5,290 nucleotides of DNA from Planctomycetota bacterium (lineage in GTDB: Bacteria > Planctomycetota > Planctomycetia > Pirellulales > UBA1268): assembly GCA_027622795.1 (NCBI GenBank), contig JAQBZA010000255.1, forward strand, positions 1-5,290, read 5' to 3'. The translations under genes were made by a program, and so were the position numbers. Positions within the stretch are counted from its first letter, which is position 1. Each line of letters begins with the position of its first letter. The notes under the pieces are model-generated. The model did no database searches and had not been told where the DNA came from. It was given only the letters and a program-made list of their open reading frames with translations. Shown here piece by piece: positions 1 to 5,290 of this stretch.

Positions 1-612
1 GGCCGCCTCTCCGGCCGTGCCTGCGGGCCGCTCCGCCCGGACGGTCGATGAGAACACATCGTAGGCGAAGAGTTCACCATTGCCGTGATACTTCCGGCCG
101 GGGGCGAGGATTTCGCCGTAGAGGAGTGTGGCGGAGGGGGCGATCTCGATACGGGTGGTGGTGAGAAACCGCGCGTGGCGGTGGGGGATGACGGGATCGG
201 GCAGGTATTCGAGGTAGGCGCGATCGCCGAGCACGATCTCCTGCGTCTGCGTGGCGTGGTTGAAATCCATCTCATGGATCTTTGTGGCCGACTGCGTGGT
301 GACATGGGCCTGGGCGTCGGGCCCGAGCCGGATCTCGATCGTGTTGCGGTCTCCCTGCAACACGCCGCCGGCATTGGAGATCATGAACACGCAGGGCAAC
401 TCGGGCATCGCCTCGTCCCAGTAGAGGGCCTGCTGCACGAGCAGCGGCGCCCGGCGGTCGAGGTCGACCAGCACAGTCTTCGGGCCGCGGCGATCGAAGC
501 CGAGCCGCAGGTAGCCGTTTTTGCCGGGCGAGCCGGAAGGGAGCTGCGGCGGCTCGTCGAGATACGCCGCGAGTTCCCGCGGCACAGCCACCCGAGTGCT
601 TTCAGGCTCCAT
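1..612 (-). CDS. ureD: Urease accessory protein UreD (UreH), 3'-truncated by window edge
   Basis: UreD (called UreH in Helicobacter) is a cytoplasmic scaffold that binds apo-urease and, with UreF and UreG, lets nickel pass into the active site. The minus strand gives 204 codons from the ATG at 612-610 and stays open to base 1. Full-length UreD is usually about 270-300 residues, so roughly the last third is missing. The family pattern is clear: GGVLQGD at residues 82-88, TTQSATKI at 105-112, YLEYLPDPVIPHR at 133-145 and GRKYHGNGE at 172-180. The start is set by overlap with ureG: the TGA of ureG and this ATG share base 612 (TGATG), the usual layout for translational coupling. The Shine-Dalgarno upstream is weak (a GGTGG inside the ureG end), which fits coupling. 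The order ureG then ureD also occurs in actinobacterial-type urease clusters. Identification is firm; only the C-terminus is unseen. Confidence 0.95.
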   Translation of the reverse strand, partial: MEPESTRVAVPRELAAYLDEPPQLPSGSPGKNGYLRLGFDRRGPKTVLVDLDRRAPLLVQQALYWDEAMPELPCVFMISNAGGVLQGDRNTIEIRLGPDAQAHVTTQSATKIHEMDFNHATQTQEIVLGDRAYLEYLPDPVIPHRHARFLTTTRIEIAPSATLLYGEILAPGRKYHGNGELFAYDVFSSTVRAERPAGTAGEAA

Positions 613-1250
613 CAGGCCACCGGTTCGGGGAGGCTCATGTCGAAGAGTACCTGATTGCAGATCCGTCGGGTGAGTTCCACGATCCCCTCACCTGTCTTGC
701 AGTTGGTGAATACGAAGGGCTTGTCGCCCCGCATCAGCCGGGAATCGTGGTCCATCACCTCGAGGCTCGCGCCCACGTAGGGGGCGAGATCGGTCTTGTT
801 GATCACGAGGATATCAGACTGTGTGATGCCGGGGCCATTCTTGCGGGGAATCTTGTCGCCAGCCGCGACATCGATCACGTAGATGAAGAAGTCGACGAGG
901 GCCGGGCTGAAGGTGAGCGTGAGGTTGTCGCCACCACTCTCGATGAGCACCAGATCAGTGTCGGGAAACTTTGCCTCCATGTCTTCGACGGCAGCAAGGT
1001 TCATGCTGGGATCCTCGCGGACGGCCGTGTGGGGGCAGGCTCCGGTTTCGACGCCAAGAATCCGTTCCTCGATGAGCACGCCCTTGAGCGTCCGCTGCAC
1101 GTGCTTGGCGTCTTCGGTGGTGACCACGTCATTGGTGATCACGAGCACCTTCACACCCATCTTTACCAGCAGCGGCGTGATCGCCTCGATGATCGCCGTC
1201 TTGCCAGAGCCGACAGGCCCACCCACGCCAATCCGCGAAATCTTTTTCAT
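612..1250 (-). CDS. ureG: Urease accessory GTPase UreG
   Basis: UreG is a SIMIBI-class GTPase that binds nickel, dimerises with GTP, and delivers the metal to urease through the UreD-UreF complex. The 212-residue product is full length for the family (about 200-210). Visible motifs are the P-loop GPVGSGKT (residues 11-18), the nickel-binding Cys-Pro-His at C72-P73-H74 inside ETGACPHTAVREDPS, the switch-like ESGGDNL (104-110), and the guanine-specificity NKTD (151-154). All key residues are intact. The ATG at 1250-1248 is preceded by AAGGAA six bases upstream, which supports this start. It is the first gene of its transcript as seen here: a divergent gene begins 70 bases away, so ureF is not directly upstream as it is in many clusters. 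It overlaps ureD by one base downstream. No His-rich N-terminal nickel store is present, in contrast to UreG proteins that carry one. Confidence 0.98.
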   Translation of the reverse strand: MKKISRIGVGGPVGSGKTAIIEAITPLLVKMGVKVLVITNDVVTTEDAKHVQRTLKGVLIEERILGVETGACPHTAVREDPSMNLAAVEDMEAKFPDTDLVLIESGGDNLTLTFSPALVDFFIYVIDVAAGDKIPRKNGPGITQSDILVINKTDLAPYVGASLEVMDHDSRLMRGDKPFVFTNCKTGEGIVELTRRICNQVLFDMSLPEPVA

Positions 1251-1256
1251 CAGTAG

Positions 1257-1262
1257 TTCCTT
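1257..1262 (-). promoter_or_regulatory. Ribosome binding site of ureG
   Basis: On the minus strand this reads AAGGAA, six bases before the ATG at 1250. It fits a Shine-Dalgarno sequence and supports the short, family-consistent UreG N-terminus (MKKISRIGVGGPVG). Confidence 0.7.
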
Positions 1263-1309
1263 GGGGTACGATCCCGAAGATAACCGATTTCAGACTACCA
1301 AAAGAGACC

Positions 1310-1314
1310 GGAGG
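1310..1314 (+). promoter_or_regulatory. Ribosome binding site deciding the peptidase start
   Basis: GGAGG precedes two adjacent in-frame ATG codons at 1318 and 1321. It lies only three bases from the first and six from the second, so the second is the better spaced start. The choice changes the protein by one methionine only. Confidence 0.7.
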
Positions 1315-1320
1315 CAGATG

Positions 1321-3111
1321 ATGAATCTTGGCAGGGTTGTGCTGATGTGTGCCATCGTCGGGATGTCAGGGTACGGGGATGCCGCGCCGCCCGATGGGGC
1401 GACCCGTCAGGCGGCGGAGGCTCGGGCAATCCTTGATGGCTGGCACGGCAATGATCCGCAGCCCGCAGCACGGCTGCTCCACATCATCGTCTGGCGACCC
1501 CGGGATCGTGAGTTTCCGCCCGAGCAAGCAGATCGCCTCGATCGAATACTGACATCCATCCAGAGTTTCTATCGCAGTGAAATGGAGCGACACGGTCTCG
1601 GGCCCCGGACGATCCAACTCGACCGCAGTCAGGACGGACGGATCATGATTCATGAAGTTGTCGGTGCTGATGCGTGGAACAGCTATTCGAAAGCGGATGG
1701 TCGGCGAATCCGTGGCGAATGTGTGCCCCGACTCCGTGACAAGGGCATCGACATGGATCGTGAGACCGTCATGATTTTCACCAATCTTGCCGAGTGGGAT
1801 CCGAAGAAACGCTCCTTTCGTCACAAGAGTCCTTACTATGGGAGTGGTGACTGGCAACACGGCACGGCCTGGCAACTCGATTCACCGGAACTCGACACGA
1901 TAAACCTCCCTCGAAAGGCTCCTCTCATCGACGACGGTGAATACGGCCGTATTTCCCTCGGAAAGCACAATTCCATCTTTCTCGGAGGAATCGCCCATGA
2001 ACTGGGCCATGCGCTCGGCCTGCCGCATTGTCGGGCGCGGCCCGACGAGGAGCAGTACGGCACGGCGCTGATGGGCAGTGGCAACCGCACGTTTGGCGAT
2101 GAACAACGCGGAGAGGGAAAGGGATCTTTTATCACACTGGCCCACGCCCTGCGGCTGGCATCACATCCCCAGTTCTCCGGATCGATGAAAGGCCTTACCA
2201 CAACCGCTCGTGGTTCATTCGCCGGGCTGTCCGTGAGACCGACCGCTGATGGCAAGGCATTCTGCATCACCGGTCGTGTGATCGGGGAACCGCCTGTCTA
2301 TGCGGTCATCGGCTACCTCGACCCGGAAGGCGGCGGTGACTACGACGCCCGAACGATTTCGACAGTGCCCGATGGAGTTGGAAATTTTTCACTCACCTGC
2401 TCCGCGCTGGTGCCCGGTAAGTCCGCTGATGTGCGGCTGGTCGCCTGTCATGCTAATGGTGCCACCCGCATGGCCAACCATCCGTTTCGTGTGGCACAGG
2501 ATGGTACGGTGGATATCGAAACCATGCAGACGATGTTTGAACTGGAGCCATTTTTTGACGCACTGGCGGCCGATGGCCCGGAGGCCGCGCGGAGAGTCGC
2601 TCCGGAAGCAGGCCCGGCGGCTCGACTGGCCGAAGCTATTCTGCTGGGGCGGTCGGGACGTCGTGCAGCACTGGTTCCGGCGACGGTGAGCGACGACACC
2701 ACGCGGCTGCTGCTTTCAAGGGCGCGGCCCACCGATGCGACTGTCGGCTGGCTGACACCGGCGTACGATTGCCTGCCGAGACGCGAGGCAGTCATTGAAG
2801 CCTCGGGAAAGCTCTATGAGTCGGGAATCTATGCCCATGCTCCAGGGCGGCACCGCTACGAACTCGGTGGCAAATGGGCTCAGATGCGGGGCCAATGTGG
2901 GTTGCCAACGCAATTGGCCGGGTCGGTGGTGTTCGTGATTCAGGTCGATGGTCGCGAGGTGTTTCGCTCCAACAAGCTCACGTCAGGGAAGACAGAGCAC
3001 TACGACGTGGATCTGCACGGGGTCGACGAACTCCTCCTGATCACGGAAGATGGCGGGGATGGGAAGGCGAGTGACTGGGGCGTCTGGCTCGCTCCGGAGT
3101 TGAGTCGTTAA
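1321..3111 (+). CDS. Secreted metzincin-type zinc metallopeptidase-like protein with C-terminal NPCBM domain
   Basis: This 596-residue protein is probably exported and is likely a zinc endopeptidase; its substrate is unknown. It begins with a signal peptide (about residues 1-21, hydrophobic core RVVLMCAIVG, likely cut near GDA-APP). The zinc motif HELGHALGLPH spans 226-236 (HExxHxxGxxH, catalytic E227), followed by a candidate Met-turn, YGTALMG, with M251. Together these are the metzincin signature. Residues about 290-395 (GSFAGLSVRPTADG onward) look like a beta-sandwich of Ig type, and 396-456 look more helical. The C-terminus, about 457-596, matches NPCBM, a putative carbohydrate-binding module: GKLYESGIYAHAPGRHRYEL, then VVFVIQVDGREVFRS, ending ASDWGVWLAP. 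Cysteines 484 and 526 could pair there. The frame is open upstream to 883, but that stretch lies opposite ureG and is not credible coding sequence. A phosphodiesterase gene follows after 35 bases. I do not recognise a named family; a degenerate or non-peptidase role cannot be excluded. Confidence 0.88.
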   Translation: MNLGRVVLMCAIVGMSGYGDAAPPDGATRQAAEARAILDGWHGNDPQPAARLLHIIVWRPRDREFPPEQADRLDRILTSIQSFYRSEMERHGLGPRTIQLDRSQDGRIMIHEVVGADAWNSYSKADGRRIRGECVPRLRDKGIDMDRETVMIFTNLAEWDPKKRSFRHKSPYYGSGDWQHGTAWQLDSPELDTINLPRKAPLIDDGEYGRISLGKHNSIFLGGIAHELGHALGLPHCRARPDEEQYGTALMGSGNRTFGDEQRGEGKGSFITLAHALRLASHPQFSGSMKGLTTTARGSFAGLSVRPTADGKAFCITGRVIGEPPVYAVIGYLDPEGGGDYDARTISTVPDGVGNFSLTCSALVPGKSADVRLVACHANGATRMANHPFRVAQDGTVDIETMQTMFELEPFFDALAADGPEAARRVAPEAGPAARLAEAILLGRSGRRAALVPATVSDDTTRLLLSRARPTDATVGWLTPAYDCLPRREAVIEASGKLYESGIYAHAPGRHRYELGGKWAQMRGQCGLPTQLAGSVVFVIQVDGREVFRSNKLTSGKTEHYDVDLHGVDELLLITEDGGDGKASDWGVWLAPELSR

Positions 3112-3134
3112 AACAAGTGGCAGCGAATTGGTAA

Positions 3135-3139
3135 AGGAG
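3135..3139 (+). promoter_or_regulatory. Ribosome binding site supporting the GTG start of the GDPD gene
   Basis: AGGAG within the purine run AAAGGAGAGG lies seven bases before GTG 3147. The nearby ATG at 3157 is out of frame, so the strong site supports the non-ATG start, which also gives a complete signal peptide. Confidence 0.75.
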
Positions 3140-3146
3140 AGGTGCT

Positions 3147-3974
3147 GTGGCTCGCAATGCATGGGGCCTGAGTGCGACGGTTCTGCTTGTGATGATCACC
3201 AGTTCTCAAGCTGAATCGCAGATGATCACGGCGCACCGCGGAGCTTCGTACGACGCTCCGGAAAACACGCTCGCAGCCTTCCGGCTCGCCTGGGTGCAGC
3301 AGGCTGATGCGATTGAAGGAGATTTTCGCCTTACCGCCGACGGCCACATCGTCTGTATTCACGATGCCGACACTGAGCGGACGTGCGGTGTGAAGTGCGT
3401 CGTGGCCGATGCTCGTCTCGTGGACCTTCAATCCCTCGATTTTGGTCGCTGGAAAGCTCCGTCGTTTGCCGGCCTAGCGTGTTGTACGCTCGAGGATGTC
3501 CTAGCAACCGTGCCCGCCGGCAAGCGGATTTTCATCGAACTGAAGACAGGTCCCGAGATCGTCGCACCCCTTGGCGAAATTCTTGAGAAAAACACAATCG
3601 AGGCGGCTTCCCTGGTGATCATCTCATTTGACGAAAGAACCATCGCCGCCTGTAAGGAACGGCTTCCGGGAGTGAAGGCCCACTGGCTTACCAGTTTCAA
3701 GGAAACGCAAAAGGGCACGAATGAGTGGCAGCCCTCCGTGGAGCAGATTCTGGCGACGGTCGGTCGTTGTCGGGCCGACGGGGTGGGGCTCCATGCCAGG
3801 CGGCAGGTCGTCGATGAGAAGTTTGTGCGGCAACTTCGTCGCGGTGGGGTCAACGAATTCCATGTTTGGACGGTTGATGGGCCCGATGATGCCCGCTTTT
3901 TTGCAGGTCTGGGAGCCATGGGAATCACCACCAATCGGCCCTTGCTGATTCGAGAAAGCCTGCGGCTGCCCTGA
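3147..3974 (+). CDS. Secreted glycerophosphodiester phosphodiesterase (GDPD family)
   Basis: GDPD enzymes hydrolyse glycerophosphodiesters, such as deacylated phospholipid head groups, to glycerol-3-phosphate and an alcohol. The 275-residue product starts at GTG and has a signal peptide (about 1-22, ending SSQA before ESQM), so it should act outside the cytoplasm. Visible family residues are H30-R31-G32 with PENTLAAF (38-45), E57 and D59 in IEGDFRLTADG (metal ligands), H72-D73 (second catalytic His), ELK with E131, HVWTVD (239-244) and the closing GITTNRPLLI. The two histidines are 42 residues apart, as I recall for the Thermoanaerobacter tengcongensis enzyme (H17/H59). Length is normal for a single-domain UgpQ-like GDPD. 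The mature part has seven cysteines (70, 80, 84, 112, 113, 169, 208), unusually many; C112-C113 sit where the common iPTLeEvL motif usually has its proline. It lies 35 bases after the peptidase gene and 40 before the phosphatase gene, probably in one operon. Exact substrate is unknown. Confidence 0.95.
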   Translation: MARNAWGLSATVLLVMITSSQAESQMITAHRGASYDAPENTLAAFRLAWVQQADAIEGDFRLTADGHIVCIHDADTERTCGVKCVVADARLVDLQSLDFGRWKAPSFAGLACCTLEDVLATVPAGKRIFIELKTGPEIVAPLGEILEKNTIEAASLVIISFDERTIAACKERLPGVKAHWLTSFKETQKGTNEWQPSVEQILATVGRCRADGVGLHARRQVVDEKFVRQLRRGGVNEFHVWTVDGPDDARFFAGLGAMGITTNRPLLIRESLRLP

Positions 3975-4003
3975 TTGAAATGAGAGTCATTTTGCCGTGT
4001 TTC

Positions 4004-4009
4004 GGAAGA
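4004..4009 (+). promoter_or_regulatory. Ribosome binding site of the PhoD-like gene
   Basis: GGAAGA lies five bases before ATG 4015. It is a moderate Shine-Dalgarno match. It supports a start that gives a basic N-terminus followed by a hydrophobic export signal. Confidence 0.55.
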
Positions 4010-4014
4010 ACATC

Positions 4015-5290
4015 ATGAAGCCCCGCAGAATTCGATGGATACTCGCTTGCTCGTTTGGGCTCTGTGTCGGTCTGGTCCGTGCCGATGGCACCACGCTGGG
4101 GCCGGTCGTGGGAGCCGTGGATCACGCCACCGCAACGGTCTGGATTCGCCACACGGGGAAGTCGCCGCTAAAGCTGACCGTGCGGAAGCCGGGGGGTGCC
4201 GTTGTGCATGAGGCCATCTGTTCTCCCAGAGGCGACGATGATTTCTGCACGACTTGCGAGATTGGTGATCTTGATGCCGATACGGAGCATGCGTTTGGTT
4301 TTTTCAATGGTCGGGGGGCCGAGGTTGCAGCGGGCACCTTCCGCACTGCCGTCAACCCGTCGCGGCCATCCCGATGTAGGGTGGCCATCGGCTCATGTGC
4401 CTCAGAGTCATTTCCGGGCGTCTGGCAACGGATGGCGACCGAGGGAGCGGAGGTGGTAGCGCTGTGCGGCGATACACCCTACATCGACTCGTCAGACATG
4501 CGAGTGAATAGGGACAGACACCGGGCGTTTCTCGCCCAACCGGGGTTGGTCGACCTCCTTCGCACTCGGCCACTCGTCGGAACCTGGGATGACCATGATT
4601 TTGGTCGGAACGACAGTGATGGAAGGAGCGTCGATCGCGACGTCATTCGCCGCGTGTTTCTCGAATACCGTCCGCTCATGAATGCGGGAGAAGAAGGAGA
4701 GGGCATCTACACGGCGCTGCGTCGCGGACCGATCGAGTTGTTTCTGCTCGATGCCCGTTTTTTCTCACAGGCCGAGCCATCGCCCGTGGCACCAGACAAG
4801 CCCACACTCCTGGGAAAACGGCAGTGGGAGTGGCTGCGGCGATCGCTTGCAGCCTCGTCGGCGCCCTTCAAATTGCTGATTACGGGAATGGTGTGGCATG
4901 ACAAGCCGAACAAGGAAAAGGATGATTGGGAGACCTATGCCTATGAGCGGGAAGCCTTGTTTCGGTGGCTTGGCGAAGAGCAGATTGGCGGCGTCGTGCT
5001 CGTGGGCGGCGACGTCCACGTGTCACTGCGGCTCGTGCATGACACCATTGAATCGGCAGGCTACCCGATCCCTGAATTCGTGAGTTCACCGCTGCACGAC
5101 AAGGTGATTCCGAAACTCGTGCCGTCGAAGGAATCAGGGCTGAAGTGGTCGGCGGTGGAGCCCAATGTGTTTCTCCTCGTTGAGGCCGACTCGACCGGCG
5201 CGGAGCCTACGCTGATCGCGACGTGGATCCGTCAGGACGGCAAGCGGTTGCACCAATGCCGCTTCACGGCAGGGGAACTCTCCGGTGGCG
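4015..5290 (+). CDS. PhoD-type alkaline phosphatase / phosphodiesterase, 3'-truncated by window edge
   Basis: PhoD enzymes are exported metallophosphoesterases that release phosphate from phosphomonoesters and phosphodiesters. The window holds 425 codons, open to the right edge; the last metal-site motif is passed, so most of the protein is present. The N-terminus (KPRRIRW, hydrophobic 8-20, likely cut after VRA at residue 23) is an export signal. The arginine pair lacks a convincing Tat context, although Bacillus subtilis PhoD is a Tat substrate. Residues about 25-120 form the Ig/Fn3-like PhoD N-terminal domain (TLGPVVGAVDHATATVWIRH). The catalytic domain shows GSCAS with C128, GDTPYID with D153 and Y156, TWDDHDFGRND (190-200), DARFFS, and GGDVHVS with D333 and H335. 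C128, D153 and Y156 correspond in spacing to the Cys, Asp and Tyr that I recall around the Fe/Ca site of B. subtilis PhoD. The WDDHDFG form marks a divergent branch. The gene follows the GDPD by 40 bases, suggesting stepwise use of organic phosphate. Confidence 0.92.
   Translation, partial: MKPRRIRWILACSFGLCVGLVRADGTTLGPVVGAVDHATATVWIRHTGKSPLKLTVRKPGGAVVHEAICSPRGDDDFCTTCEIGDLDADTEHAFGFFNGRGAEVAAGTFRTAVNPSRPSRCRVAIGSCASESFPGVWQRMATEGAEVVALCGDTPYIDSSDMRVNRDRHRAFLAQPGLVDLLRTRPLVGTWDDHDFGRNDSDGRSVDRDVIRRVFLEYRPLMNAGEEGEGIYTALRRGPIELFLLDARFFSQAEPSPVAPDKPTLLGKRQWEWLRRSLAASSAPFKLLITGMVWHDKPNKEKDDWETYAYEREALFRWLGEEQIGGVVLVGGDVHVSLRLVHDTIESAGYPIPEFVSSPLHDKVIPKLVPSKESGLKWSAVEPNVFLLVEADSTGAEPTLIATWIRQDGKRLHQCRFTAGELSGG

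Larger units (their letters stand above)
1251..1320. promoter_or_regulatory. Divergent intergenic region between ureG and the peptidase gene
   Basis: These 70 bases are the only non-coding DNA between two genes transcribed away from each other, so they should carry the 5' signals of both. The stretch is visibly less GC-rich than the flanking genes, especially around 1276-1306. I looked for -35/-10 pairs on both strands and for Pho-box-like direct repeats and found nothing convincing. The call rests on gene layout alone. Part of either promoter could lie inside the opposite gene. Confidence 0.45.

Noticed and set aside
85..654. Plus-strand open frame of 189 codons at the left edge
   Set aside because: The opposite strand encodes clear UreD motifs throughout; this frame is its shadow.
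747..1256. Long plus-strand open frame of 169 codons across ureG
   Set aside because: It is antisense to a strongly conserved gene in GC-rich DNA, with a His/Asp/Val-rich composition and no family resemblance.
883..1320. In-frame upstream extension of the peptidase frame by 146 codons
   Set aside because: It lies opposite ureG, has the low-complexity Ser/Thr/Arg composition of an antisense shadow, and would bury the signal peptide. The GGAGG at 1310 and ATG at 1321 give a proper start.
1251..1320. Possible Pho box or palindromic operator (for example around GGGTACGATCCC)
   Set aside because: Only the outer GGG/CCC pair; the centre does not match, and no direct repeats with Pho-box spacing are seen.
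3975..4014. Possible terminator between the GDPD and PhoD-like genes
   Set aside because: No inverted repeat with a T-run is present in these 40 bases; the same is true of 3112-3146.
4033..4059. Possible lipobox at C12 of the PhoD-like protein
   Set aside because: The residue before the Ala is Leu, the position is too early for a full hydrophobic core, and a normal cleavage site follows at VRA (residue 23).
4122..5089. Several 60-90 codon open frames on both strands at the right end
   Set aside because: All lie inside the PhoD-like gene, whose motifs run continuously in one frame from 4015 to the window edge.

Overview
The window looks like chromosomal DNA from a GC-rich bacterium. The most likely source is a planctomycete. 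The main reason is the secreted zinc-peptidase-like protein with a C-terminal NPCBM domain, an architecture I associate mainly with Planctomycetes. The accompanying signal-peptide GDPD and PhoD-type phosphatase fit this too. The assignment is inference from protein style; there is no rRNA or marker gene here.

The left part (1-1250, minus strand) is the end of a urease accessory cluster. ureG comes first and is followed directly by ureD, with the two joined by a one-base stop/start overlap. ureD runs off the left edge of the window. UreG is the GTPase that supplies nickel to apo-urease, and UreD (UreH) is the scaffold that docks on urease. No urease structural gene, ureE or ureF is inside the window.

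A 70-base divergent gap (1251-1320) separates ureG from the plus-strand genes. It must hold the 5' signals of both transcription units, but I see no convincing promoter hexamers or operator.

The right part (1321-5290, plus strand) holds three genes in tandem, spaced 35 and 40 bases apart, with no terminator hairpin between them. First is a signal-peptide protein with a metzincin zinc motif, a probable beta-sandwich middle region and an NPCBM carbohydrate-binding-like C-terminus. Second is a secreted glycerophosphodiester phosphodiesterase with an apparently intact active site and an unusual number of cysteines. Third is a PhoD-type metallophosphoesterase with an N-terminal Ig/Fn3-like domain, cut by the right edge.

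The three plus-strand genes probably form one operon for extracytoplasmic hydrolysis. The last two suggest scavenging of phosphate from organic phosphodiesters: the GDPD would release glycerol-3-phosphate and an alcohol, and the PhoD-like enzyme would cleave further phosphoesters. How the peptidase fits in is not clear from sequence alone. I found no mobile element, CRISPR array, tRNA, rRNA or phage signature, and no clear evidence of a wholly new system. The most distinctive items are the metzincin-NPCBM protein and its pairing with the two phosphoesterases.
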